A stretch of DNA of 64,000 nt from Cycas panzhihuaensis (lineage: Eukaryota > Cycadophyta): positions 148,063,741 through 148,127,740 of the forward strand of contig CM041465.1 in the NCBI GenBank assembly GCA_023213395.1, given 5' to 3'. The first letter of the stretch is position 1; each line of letters begins with the position of its first letter. Under the pieces are notes generated by a model that had not been told where the DNA came from, did not search any database, and worked only from the letters and a program-made list of their open reading frames with translations. The translations under genes were made by a program, and so were the position numbers. Below are positions 33,450 to 44,180 of this stretch, one piece after another.

Positions 33450-34620
33450 ACGAATCCATGTTGTTGTTAAACAATACCTTTTGCTTGATGATGTGTTGTA
33501 TAAGCATTCTTTTGATAGGGTTCTGCTAAGGTACCTTTCACCCGATGAATCCTTAGTTGCCTTAACAAAATCCCATGAGGGGATATGTGGTGGGCACTTT
33601 GGTGGTCGATCAATAGCCCAACATATTCTTCGTATGGGTTATTATTAACCTACCTTATTTAAAGATGCTTACTCCTCTGTTCAAAAGTGCCAGAAATCCT
33701 ATGCAACTTTAATACATCAACCTGTGTAGGAAATGAAATCAATAATTTTACCTTGGCCTTTCTCCCAATGGGGTCTCAACCTCATTAGGCAGATATTTTC
33801 AGCATCTTTGAATGGGCATAAGTTTATTCTAACTGTGACTAAATATTTTATGAAGTAGAATGAAATTATCCCATTGGTTTCCACTACTGGAAAGATCATT
33901 GCTAGATTTATATTTCAGCATATTATTTGTAGATTTAGGATACCAGATGTTATCATTACTAACAACAAAATCTCATTTTGTAATCCTTATGTTAGGGAAT
34001 TATGTAATAAATTTCATATCACTCTTAAAGTATTCACCCCATATCATCCTCAGGTGAATGGCTAGGCAGAAGCGTTTAACAAGATCTTAGCTAAGATTCT
34101 AGCTAAGACTATTGCTACCTCTCACAAGGATTAGCACTCCCAATTATTTCCAACAATGTAGGCCTATAGGACCTCCATTAGGAATGCTATGAGTATGACA
34201 CCATTTTCACTTGTCTATGGTGTTGAAGTTGTTTTACCACTAGAGGTTGAAATTCCTTCCCTACGAGTATAATTGAAGGAGTTTACTGATGAGCTGTTTC
34301 AAAAGGAAACATGCCTTTTGGAGCTTGAGAAATTAGACGATACTTGCTTGTAGGCCTTGCAGAATAATATGGCATCCAAGGCTAAAGTCTAAGCCACCCA
34401 TGATAGGTAGCTTAGACCTAGAAAGTTTAATATTAGTGGTAAAGTTTTAAAGTTGCAATATTTACATGATAGGCAACATAAATTTTCTCCTAAATGGACA
34501 GGACCTTTCTTGATAATTGAAGATTTAACTAACAGAGCATATCAAATTTCAACATTGGAAGGATTAGAATTTAAGTAGCCCATTAATTCTCAGTATTTGA
34601 GAAAATTTTACGCCTAGCAC
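33450..34620 (+). pseudogene. G5 integrase
   Basis: The zinc domain HEGICGGHFGGRSIAQHILRMGYY with CQKS (33570-33705; second Cys partner partly lost) leads to the core. The first motif is WGLNLIRQI where GMDLIGPI is usual (Asp to Asn). The second is ITNNKISFCN where TDNGTSF is usual (Asp to Asn). The third, AEAFNKILAKIL, keeps Glu (34070). KWTGPFLIIEDLTNRAYQI (34495-34550) is the GPY/F-like C-terminus. Two of three catalytic residues are gone. Confidence 0.85.
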
Positions 34621-35654
34621 CATGTGTTTCATCACCTCTAAAATGAGGATAAACTATGGCTGTGAAGGTTGTTCCTTTGCCTAATGAGCTAAAGCTATGG
34701 GCAAATTTCCCTCTTCTTTCTGGTTTCTTTTTGCTTTCACTGAGCATTGTAATGATTTTGTGACAGATCTAACTCATAATCATGTAAGTCTTTTTATCCT
34801 CCTTGCATCTATATTTATTATGAAATTTCCATCACTATACTTGGATCTTGATCTCCTTTGGGTTCCATACTCAAAAGAGAACGTAGACTCTAGTTTGTTT
34901 TACTTTCATCTTAAAAAGAGAAACATTTTCGTCGGCTTCGAATACTTACTCATTGGTTCAAATCATACTTTTATTTGTTAGTTTGTTACCTAGGGATTTC
35001 TTTTTTGGTCATGTATCACCAATTATTAATTGTTTTCATTATTCTCAGTTCTCTCTATTAACCCTTTGGAGCAGATACTCATTCTTTCGCCTTCCCTTCA
35101 TGCTTGGAGATACTGAGATTTTGATCTCCTCTTTTTTTGTGGTTCATTCCATAAGGAGATTGGTTCCTTTTCTCTATTAGATTATGTTAAAATGGAGAAA
35201 TCCTTGATGTGTTAAGTAGAAGTGTTTCTTAGGTGGATGATTATGATTGTTTTCTTATAAAAAGTGGATGTGGAATAAAAATAAAAGATAAAAAAAAAGT
35301 GAAGTAAAAAAAAGAGTTAAAAGAAGTGAAATGAAAGTTTATTGTTTTCATCCTCTTGTAATCCAGGGCAAGTCGTGTGATAGCTTTGTCTTCACCTATC
35401 TATCTACAGTTTGGGTTCATTTGGATGAGTCATTCAAGATTTTCAGATCTAGTTGCTTGGGTCCATTGTGGCCTTAGTTATGATCGAACCTTGCTAACAC
35501 CTTGTTAGTTTTGATTATAATCATCCTACTTTTGATCTCCCTTCTTTTTTCACCACAGTCAGAGATCTACATTTATTATCATCTCCTTACTTAATGATTT
35601 CTGCACCTTCCCCTATCGATCACATAGTCTCCAGGTTTTGATCCTCTAGTTTCC
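34621..35654 (+). other. Interval between G5 integrase and second RNase H
   Basis: No domain was seen. Open frames of 94 and 75 codons (34697-34981 and 34953-35180) are Phe/Leu-rich and unconvincing. A purine-rich run lies at 35270-35335. Confidence 0.5.
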
Positions 35655-36060
35655 ATGACATTGAGTATCTTCACCGATGGGGGTAATAGAGGAAACCCAA
35701 AACTGTCAGCTTCTACTTGGGTGGTTTATGACCAATCAGGAAGTTCCCTCTTTTCCACAGGTTTTTTCATACCTAGGGAAACCAATAATGAAGCTAAATA
35801 TATCGTTGTTATAGGAGCCTTATCAGATGTCTCTTGCTTCTATCTTAGACCTATTACCATATATGTTGACTCTCAAGTTGTAGTTTATCAATTGGTTGGA
35901 ATGTACCAAGTCCACTCTCCACGACTCCTTCTTTTACATCATCAGGCTTCATCATTGTTGTCCCTATGCTACAATGACCATTCAATATATACCTCGTGCC
36001 CTTAACCTTGAAGATGATGCTCTCATTTCCTCGATCCTTGATGATTATTTTGATTAACTT
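35655..36060 (+). pseudogene. G5 second RNase H (archaeal-like)
   Basis: LSIFTDGGNRGNPKLSAS carries the first catalytic Asp. ETNNEAKYIVVIGAL carries the Glu, and ITIYVDSQVVVYQLVGMYQV the second Asp. After a frameshift near 35940, IPRALNLEDDALISSIL (35990-36030) supplies the fourth acidic position. This D-E-D-D set with TNNEAEY-type spacing is the archaeal/bacterial-like RNase H (aRNH) that plant Tat gypsy elements acquired in addition to their own RNase H. All four residues remain, unlike the other catalytic sites of G5. Confidence 0.85.
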
Positions 36061-36989
36061 ATTTCTTTTAGTTGAGGGCATATCACTCTGGAATGAGTAT
36101 AAACTACTACTCCATGATGAGTATAAACTATTGGTTTAGAAAGACTATAAGTTGGGGTAGTTTAGAGATTGTGATGATAGGTATGAGACTAAAACAAGAT
36201 ATGTGAAAGGGCTAGACCCACGTGGAAATCTTAGGCCATGGAGGATCTTGGTAGGGGGAAAGTCCCTAAAAGCTTCTTGCCGTTGGAAGGAGCCAATGAG
36301 GAATCCAATATACTCAGATAGTTGGTTGTTCATTAAGTGAGATTAGTTTCATTTAGTAAACAATTGCTTTCTTCATGGTATATTATGTAAAGGTGGGTTT
36401 ATCCTATGTTTATATAATCTACAAAGAGTATGACGCGAGTTACATGAGTGTCCTTTTGGGAGATTCATATCACTCTATCTTCTGCTTTTATAAACTTATT
36501 ACCATTTGGTTCCAAATGGTTTTAAGTTTATGAAAATAGAATAAGTAAATATTTTACTTACCTTATTTTAATCTCTTATCTATCTTCTAGTCTTCATTCT
36601 TTCTCATGATCTTTTTCTCTCCTAAACCATCCCTACTTTAGAACGAGTATAAATTGCCATGTATATAGCATGACAAAAAAATTTTTTAAAAAGTATATAA
36701 CCATAAAAGGACAAAAAAAGTATTAAAAGAAATGATGAAAAGTTTATTACATATTTCTTTGGATAGTTATATTAATGAGTGTATCCTATGCTCAAATTTA
36801 AATAGAAATAAAGGGGGAAAAGGGTTTAGAGATAAGTAATCATATGCAAGTTTTGAGAAAAAGAGACCAATATATACATGGTAACAAAAGATATAGTACA
36901 TCCATCACCTAGGTGACTCATAATACATACTGGAGGCTCACAAAATGCCTCTCATCATCCTCCTATCTCTCATATATCATATTATACAC
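36061..36989 (+). other. AT-rich interval, no genes seen
   Basis: Only short frames were found. A 62-codon minus-strand frame at 36145-36333 has no recognisable motif. Positions 36660-36750 are A-rich. Confidence 0.4.
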
Positions 36990-38760
36990 TCATCCCTTTA
37001 ACTCCTGATGAGATCCTTGAGGTACATCTAGATGTACTCTCTCCCTCCTACTCGAAGTCTCTCCATATATAGACTCTCCTCGGGGAAGGAGTTGGTGTTG
37101 TCCCTGTTGCACTATAGCGCTAGCTGATGGAGTATACCTAGTTCCCACCTGAACTAACATCATCCTCTGTAGGTGTCTCCTCTCCTCCTCACCTGCCTTC
37201 AACTCTATCTCTCCAATCCATAACTCTACACTCGTATCTAGGAAGAGGTCTCGAGCTCTGAGTGCATGGCTATAGTACTCTATATGATGCCCCAGTAGCC
37301 TACGATCCACTACATTCCAAGAAAGTGCCTCATCTGATGCTGAAATGTAAGGGAAGATCACCTCTAATGTCCTTTGGACATCCCTTAGGGTAATTGTCTC
37401 ATCACCTACCCAATAGAAATATGCCATCTTTGATCAATCCCTTGGAAGAAAAAAGCTCTTAAAAGAAAAGAAATAATATGCGATGTGAGAAATAAACTAA
37501 TTAAATCACATACCTGGCGATTCTCTTTTTGTTGGCTCTCCACTCAGCACCTCCTCCACTGGCGATATCTCTCCTCCCTATGGCTCCTTGTGAGCCTCCT
37601 GAGCAGCTCCTCCCTCTTTAGCTCTACTCCCTCCATCTCTACCATGCCCGTCCACATATCCTAGCTCCATACTCTGGATGAAGCCTCCTCTCCCCTCCAC
37701 AGGTGCTCCACCTCCTCGCCCGAGCACCTAGTGACTCCCTCCTACTCCACCACTAGAGGATGCACCTCCTATACCTCCTTATCTTGCCTCCTCTCCTCCT
37801 CCACCACCTTTTCCATCGTGTGCTCCACTATCACGTCTTCTCCCTTTCCCTCACCCCATTGTAGGAGCCTCCTATGTTGCCACCCTCTCTGCAGCGTCTA
37901 TCTCATTGTCACTCCACACTAAGAGCCTTATGTAGGGATCCTCTACTAGTTGTCTCCTTGTCATCTTACTGAGGAGAGGACTACGTGTGGTCCTTGTGAT
38001 GATAGTTGGCCTGTTATGAATCTGAGACCTCATATGCCATATATTCATCCCTGAATCCATTAGTGTCAGCTCTCCTAGCTCTCCTCTTGGTCGCATCAAT
38101 GGAATATGGTCATAAAGCCAGCACATAAGGATGGAGTTGTATGAGAAGCCACCCCTCCCTATCCTCCAGATCCTTGATAACTGATGGCTAATGCTATCGA
38201 CAACGTACTGCCCCCAATTAATCTGAATACCCTACTCGCATAATCTCACTACCCCTGCCCACTGAGCCAAGATCCCTATGAAGTTCTGTGTCCTCGCTAT
38301 CTGATAGATAATGATCAGAGAAATGATCCTCCTCACCACTGAAGCACCTCATATTATTTTGATAGCCTCAATGGAGATCCCATGTTGATCTATTTGATTA
38401 ATAAATTCTTTAAAAAATGTGTTACAAGCCATTTGGGACTTCTTGTCCATCACCTTGATGAGGCGAACCCTCTTCCCGTGCCAATTGACTCCCAAGATCC
38501 TCCCTATGTCTCTTGGAGTGATCAATATCTCCAATCACTTGCACTCTGAAGACATTTCATCCTAGGATCCAACAACTAATAAAATCATGAAGTATTTCAT
38601 GCTCCATCATGAGTTGGGTAGACCCACTCACCTGTGAGAGGCCACACGCTTCCAAGATGCCCCATCTTGCCTCATCCAACTGACCAATGAGCTCCCCAAT
38701 GGCCATTCCTTCATTTTCTTGAGTCTCCACTCTCTCTAGGGCCTGTATCACATCAATTTC
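36990..38760 (-). pseudogene. G5 antisense ORF region, plant-mobile-domain-like
   Basis: On the strand opposite to gag-pol, several consecutive frames are open. They are 38751-38557 (MIQALERVETQENEGMAIGEL; WGILEACGLSQVSGS), 38534-38349 (EILITPRDIGRILGVNWHG), a short stretch with RIGRGGFSYNSILMCWLYDHIPLMRP (38190-38090) and 38126-37872. The last, 37427-36990, contains GDETITLRDVQRTLEV. The elements ..ITPRDI..ILGV and WLYDHIPLMRP resemble the plant mobile domain family (MAIN/MAIL-like, transposon-associated). A candidate intron with GTATGTGATT at its start lies near 37510-37440. Antisense extra ORFs between pol and 3' LTR are known in Tat elements such as Grande. The assignment to that domain is inference. 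Confidence 0.55.
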
Positions 38761-39389
38761 AACCTATCAGTAACTTGTTCAAATCTAAAATTTTATTTTT
38801 TTCAAGTTTGATGCATTAAAAGTTTAAAAGTATGATCATTTGACTAAAAACACAGTTTCATAGTTGAAAAATACAGTTTTACAGTGAAAAATGTGACTTC
38901 CTCCAATGGGCCTTACTATTGAAATCATGTTTTTCACTGGTTAGTCACATTTTTCATGTGTTATTCATGTTTTTAGTTCGCTAGTCATACTTTTCGCATT
39001 GTATTGTCATGTTTTTTATCAAAAAACTAAAAAGATAAAAAAAATTAACATGGTCCACTCATTGGGTACCTTGCTCTCTATTCCATCTCAATATCAGGGA
39101 TCTTGTAGAGCCAGTCCCCTATTAAAAAGAGCTCGTAATCACTCTAGAAAACAAGGTGATGGCCTCTGGGTCTCTCATTTTCTCCTCCTCTCGCATGTAA
39201 AAATGAGACCCTTTCTCATTTATTTTCTTACATATAAAGAGGCCCTTTCCTCACTTTCTCTTTATTAAATTCTCCTTGGTATTCATAGAGTTTTTTAGAG
39301 TAAAACATGACCCCTTTTCATCACTATTCTTGCCAAATCAACATCAAAATGTCAAAAAATACACATGTTTATTTAACAAAGGCTAATTG
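38761..39389. other. AT-rich interval with short TTTTTCA-type repeats
   Basis: At 38855-39015 a degenerate unit containing CA(T/C)GTTTTTCA or its complement recurs six or more times. Similar units occur inside the G5 LTR (25787-25862 and 40900-40985). No coding was seen. Confidence 0.4.
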
Positions 39390-40260
39390 TTGTTTTGTTA
39401 TATAATGAGGATTATTAAGGCTCTTTCTTCCCTTTGGAGGTACAATTTATCACTAAATCCCATCTCATATGCTAATTTTCAATGTTTATCTCTAAGCGAC
39501 TACGCTCTGAGCTTACTTTTGCCTATTGATGAGCCTAAACTACAACAGGATTTAGCTCTGAACCTTCTTCCACCTGTTAACGAGCTAAAACTATGACAAG
39601 ATTGATGTTATGAGGCATTCATACATGTTAATGAGCTTAAACTATGACAGGGAACCCTCCAAAATTGAACTAAGATAATCAACCTCTAAAGCCCTCACCC
39701 TATCAATGAGACTAAATAATGATGTGTTTGTTTTGAAAAGTCACCTATTAATAAACTGGTAAACTATGACACTCTATCCTTTTTGCTTTATCAAAAAGAT
39801 TTCTCTCTGATGCATGGTTAAAGAGAGATAAACTATAACTAGTTGTACATTAGAGTCCCATCTAGTTCATGGGCGTTTGGTGATGAAATCCCATCTAGTT
39901 TGTGGGTATGTTGTATGATGATGAAGTTCCATCCAATTTGTGGGCACTAGGTAGATGATTGAAGTTGTTAGATGCCCAGTCCTTTTGGGCAAGAAGGTGA
40001 AAATAGTAATGTTTTACTGATGAGTACCTAGTACTTTTGAGTAAGCCCTTGATTTAGATTTATACCCAGTCCTTTTAGGTAGGTTTTTAGAGATGACAAA
40101 TGCCTAGTCCTTTTGGGTAGATTTGTAGCAATTGGGTGCCTAGTCCTTTTGGGTAAGAAGTATAAATAGTAATGTTTTGGTCGGAGTTACCCAACCCTTT
40201 TGGGTAGATTTGCTAGTAGGAACTTCATTTGAATCTAGTTGTCACATGGATTTCATTTCA
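39390..40260 (+). repeat. G5 3' untranslated region: three families of short degenerate repeats
   Basis: Positions 39520-39840 hold copies of TGAGCTTAAACTATGACAGG and variants. Positions 39865-39945 hold three copies of TCCCATCTAGTTTGTGGG. Positions 39975-40206 hold six copies of a unit with the core CCCAGTCCTTTTGGGT (39975, 40025, 40063, 40101, 40137, 40188). The last two families are short inverted repeats (CCCA...TGGG and ACCC...GGGT) that can form hairpins. Hypervariable tandem repeats in this position have been described for Tat-type elements as a source of satellite DNA. Confidence 0.8.
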
Positions 40261-40400
40261 TGCTAGGTCATAGAGTTCTCTTACCCCATCATTAATGTAT
40301 TTCATTTGATCCCTTTTACCCTGACTAGAATGACAAACACTTGCATCATTGCCACCTCTTACCATCCTATTTCTCTTTCTAAAATAAGAGTCTTAGGTGT

Positions 40401-40412
40401 CAAGGGGACAAA
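40401..40412 (+). promoter_or_regulatory. G5 polypurine tract
   Basis: CAAGGGGACAAA stands directly before the 3' LTR start TGTTTTACC. Confidence 0.75.
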
Positions 40413-41284
40413 TGTTTTACCAAAACCTAGCCTCTTGACTTGTATTTGATTTGTATTGGTAAGTTTTGACATGTTATGGGTGATTTCATAGAAGATAATT
40501 GATAGATTTTTTTTGATAATAAGTTAGGCCATGTTTTGTTGAAGTGATCTATGAAATTTAATCAATAAAGTGTAATTAATGATGATGTGATTTGTATTTT
40601 TATTATTTTTTATTATTATTCGTCAATGACATAAACTATGACACCAAAATTTTCTTTCATGATTGATTTAACCTCATGTTTCCTTTAAAACTTGTCATTT
40701 TTGCCTTATTTTCAAGATTTCACTAAAATTTTGTTGTTGGTTAACTTTCTAGGCTTGTATTTAATGTATTTCACCTAATTCTAGGATTATCTACTCATTA
40801 ATGAAGTTATTTTAATGATTAGATCTTCATTTGATACTAATTTTTTTTTTTTAATCAATTTTTAGCTCCACTATTATCGCATTTTTGGTGCTACCAAAAA
40901 TTTAACCTATTATATTTTTAGAATAAAGCCACGTTTTTAGTAGGTGAAAAACATGATCAGTCGTGTTTTTCACTGTCATACAAGGAAAACTCAGGTAGTG
41001 CACCAAAAGTTTACATGCCACCACCTAGATTTGGTAGAATTTGATTCTTTTAATGCCCAGAATTACTCTCGAGTTTTTGTTAGTTGAAAGTTGATGAGTT
41101 AAAAGTGATTTTAATGAGCTTGTGTGTGGATTTTTGGAGTTTTGGGAGATTTATTAAAGATTGCTACTGTGAGACTAGAACTTGATCTTTTTTAAGGCTT
41201 TTGGGTGAAATCTTGAAGGCGTTTTGTTGCTATTTGACTATTAATGGTCTGAGTTTCTATTTTCTTGGATCTTTATCAAGTTTT
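40413..41284 (+). repeat. G5 3' LTR, first piece
   Basis: It starts TGTTTTACCAAAACC and aligns with 25305-26195. It is interrupted at ATCAAGTTTT by T1. The last five bases (GTTTT) are the T1 target copy. Confidence 0.92.
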
Positions 41285-41681
41285 TATTAAAACATAATGT
41301 TCAATGTAGGTCCATTGTACACATGCACTTTCCACCATTCACCTACTTTGAGATATGTGAGATGCAAACATATCCATGCTATTCCACCATTGGATGATGT
41401 AATAGCTCATTGTATGTGATAAGCTACTCATGAGGTGATTATCACTATATATTTGTACTCTCACCACTTGAAAACTTGAGAAAGGAAAGAGGAGAAAGAT
41501 GTAATCCTTATGATTATAAGCGGAGTCCTAACTCCACCTTCTCGTGTGGTTTTTCCCACATTGGGTTTTTCACCTATAAATCTTGGTGTCTTGTGGTGAT
41601 GATTATGTTTGATGATATTTACTTTATATGTTTGATGTTTTATACTTATGAGTTTATATTATTGCATCTCTATTTTTAACA
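41285..41681 (+). repeat. T1 5' LTR
   Basis: It starts TATTAAAACATAATG (TG changed to TA) and ends TTTTTAACA. A TATA box, CACTATATATTTG, is near 41442-41454. Confidence 0.9.
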
Positions 41682-41693
41682 TGGTATCTAAGC
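41682..41693 (+). promoter_or_regulatory. T1 primer-binding site (tRNA-iMet type)
   Basis: TGGTATCTAAGC directly follows the LTR, with two mismatches to the iMet site. Confidence 0.75.
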
Positions 41694-42296
41694 AGTGTTA
41701 CATCTAAGCCAGAGTAGTATTACATCTAAGTCGCTATGGTGAGGTGAAGATTCTGCTTATCTACTTCAAGTCTATCAAGTCGCATACAGGAGATACAATC
41801 AATACTGATGGTATATTTATATGCGATTTTATGTGGATATTTAATTCATACATATTGATGCCTATATTTGAAGCATGCATGTACTCAAATTAGTCCATAT
41901 AAAGATAACCTGTTAGTAGTAGGAAGCAGCCCTATATAACACCCTATTGACAATATGAAAGTCCTATAAGCAATTTGGAAAGAAGATGAACCATGTATTT
42001 AAAGTAATTTTCTAGTAAACTAGTGATTATAATGGTTGGTCACCCATGTATTTCGGTAGATGGATTTTCTTTTATATGGACTCAGATATCACTTTGATTG
42101 ATTTTATGGACAACTTAATATAGATTGAAAATAGTCACCACACAGGTGAAGATATAAAGATGTGAACAAAACACTTCATATATAGGTTTATAGACATAGC
42201 ATATAGTTATAGGTCTTTTATAAGTTGCAGATGATTTTGGTGATTAATATAAAAGCTCTTCTCAAGCTATAAGGTGTGATGAATTTACTCTTAATA

Positions 42297-42485
42297 TACA
42301 AGAAATAGGTTACATGATATAGGGTACAAGAAATAGGTTACAGGATACAGAATATAGAAAATAGATTATAGGATATAGAATACAAGAAACAGGTTACAGG
42401 ATATAGGATACAGGAAATAGGTTATAGGATACAGGTTACAAATGATACTGCATACAAGATACATGTGACAGTTACAGGTTGTGGG
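42297..42485 (+). repeat. T1 internal tandem array
   Basis: Imperfect repeats of about 20-24 bp with the consensus ATACAGGAAATAGGTTACAGG run head to tail some eight times. The unit is rich in A and G on the plus strand. It is the only complex feature of the T1 interior. Confidence 0.8.
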
Positions 42486-42540
42486 TGTCAGCATACAAGA
42501 TGAAGACATGAAGACCCAAGATCAAGATTGAAGGACATTA

Positions 42541-42555
42541 AACATTATGGGGGAG
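42541..42555 (+). promoter_or_regulatory. T1 polypurine tract
   Basis: ACATTATGGGGGAG immediately precedes the 3' LTR start TGTTAAAATATAATG. Confidence 0.85.
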
Positions 42556-42952
42556 TGTTAAAATATAATGTTCAATATGGGTCCATTGTAAACATGCACT
42601 TCTCACCATTCACCTACTTCAAGATATGTGAGATGCACACATATCCATGTTATCCCACCATTGGATGATGTAACGGCTCATTGTATGTGATAGGCTACTC
42701 ATGAAGTGATTATCACTATATATTTGTACTCTCACCACTTGAGAACTTGAGAAATGAGAGATGAGAAAGATATAATCCTTATGATCATAAGCGAAGTCCT
42801 AACTCTACCTTATCCCACAATTTTTCCTATATTGGGTTTTCCATGTATAAATCTTAGTGTCTTGTAGTGATGATTATGTTTGATGATGTTTATTTTACAT
42901 ATTTGATATTTTATACTCATGAGTTTATATTATTGCATCTTTATTTTAAATA
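42556..42952 (+). repeat. T1 3' LTR
   Basis: This is a 397-bp copy of 41285-41681. It keeps the TG start, and its CA end has become TA. The target copy GTTTT follows. Confidence 0.92.
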
Positions 42953-43235
42953 GTTTTATCCTTCAAACTTCTTATAATTTGGTAATATCTTTCCTACTGT
43001 ATTTTTGGCTTGTTTCATGGTGTTTTAAAGGTGATTTTGGCTTAGAAACTTTCCTTTATTTCGCTGATTACTGTAGTACTCTCATACTATTTTTGGATAC
43101 TAAAATATATACTGAAAGGTCAACGTTTTGTGGGATTCCTTAAGGGTAGACTAGGTTGGAGTATAGTCATCTCTCCACGATACATATAGCTATCCCTTTC
43201 CACTTTTTTACAACAATCTATATTTCAATTGGTTT
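42953..43235 (+). repeat. G5 3' LTR, second piece
   Basis: From GTTTTATCCTTCAAAC to TTCAATTGGTTT it aligns with 26190-26462 of the 5' LTR. The last five bases GGTTT are the C6 target copy. Confidence 0.9.
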
Positions 43236-43620
43236 TATGAAAATAACATGATCTAAATACATGTACCCTGATTCAAGTACAATGAGTAAAATATTGACAA
43301 ATATTCAACAAATCAAGAAAATAAGTAAGACATATGACTATGCAATGGTACGGGTGAATTCACCACACTATAGGCTCTCTCTCGGGCATAGCTTCCGCAT
43401 TAATTAGAATTTAATATATGAAGTACAAAAGTGCAAGGCAATATTTATAGCCATCCACTAAGATTACAAAGCAATAGGATAGGCTGACTTAATGGCACAA
43501 GAGGTGGACCCGACCTCACTATCCAATATGATTAAATTATATCAAGGATCCATTAATACATTATAAACATGAATTTACATAAATGAGAAGAAATAGAGGA
43601 GGTATTATAATGTTTTAACA
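43236..43620 (-). repeat. C6 3' LTR
   Basis: The plus strand runs TATGAAAATAAC ... AATGTTTTAACA. Read on the minus strand it starts TGTTAAAACATT. It has the same length as 49886-50270. Confidence 0.93.
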
Positions 43621-43634
43621 CCCTCCCTTAATAG
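43621..43634 (-). promoter_or_regulatory. C6 polypurine tract
   Basis: The minus strand reads TATTAAGGGAGGG followed directly by the LTR start TGTTAAAACA. Confidence 0.85.
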
Positions 43635-44180
43635 CAATTTCATTTCTTCGAATGCTGAGGTCAAATCTAAACCACTCAAACTTTAGTTTACCAAGTTCTT
43701 TAATGAAGATGTTTGCAACCTGGTCTTTAATAGGGCAGTAGATGAGATCAACTTCTCTGTTTTGGACATGCTCATGGATGAAGTGATGATAGACCTCAAT
43801 ATGTTTGGTTCTAGCATGGAATACAGAATTCTTCGTCATCTTCAGCACACTTTGATTGTCACAGTACAGGATGGTTGGTAAAGTCTATTGAAGTCCAAGA
43901 TCGATGAGAATCCCTCTGAGCCAAATCAACTTGGTTGTAGCATAGACAACTGCTTTATATTCTGCTTCAGTGGAGGAAAGGGAAATAGTGGGTTGCTTTT
44001 TATAGCTCCATAAGATTACAGTTGAGTTCATATCAAAATAATAGCTTGAAGTTAAATGGTATATGTCCTAGCAATTAGTTTAATCAACATTTGTATGTCC
44101 CTTTGGAATAGGTGATTCAGTCTTATTGTACTCAAGGCTGAACTAATGAGTGCCATGAATGTATTTGAGTATCCTAGTGG
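43635..44180 (-). pseudogene. C6 RNase H
   Basis: The terminal open stretch 43848-43640 reads KNSVFHARTKHIEVYHHFIHEHV and then PIKDQVANIFIKELGKLKFEWFR. This is the copia RNase H C-terminus (NP.FH.RTKHI...FIRE, DQ.ADIFTK.L). The upstream half (44180-43850), where the catalytic YTDAD box is expected, is frame-shifted and only faintly readable. Confidence 0.8.

Larger units (their letters stand above)
41285..42952 (+). mobile_element. T1: small non-autonomous LTR retrotransposon
   Basis: The element is 1,668 bp. Its two LTRs are both 397 bp (41285-41681 and 42556-42952), with a PBS, a PPT and a perfect GTTTT target duplication (41280-41284, 42953-42957). The 874-bp interior has no coding capacity. 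The host LTR reads ATCAAGTTTTGTGCTTCAAAC in the intact 5' copy, confirming both junctions. LTR copies differ at about 10% of positions by eye. It must have used proteins of another element. It is larger than a classical TRIM but of the same kind. Confidence 0.93.

Noticed and set aside
34697-35180. Two overlapping plus-strand frames between G5 integrase and second RNase H
   Set aside because: They are Phe/Leu-rich, overlap in different frames and have no motif. I treat them as chance, although an envelope-like protein was considered. No signal peptide plus transmembrane plan is convincing.
39975-40206. CRISPR-like array of spaced repeats
   Set aside because: Units are degenerate, spacing is irregular, they sit inside the 3' region of a retrotransposon, and the DNA is plant nuclear in character.
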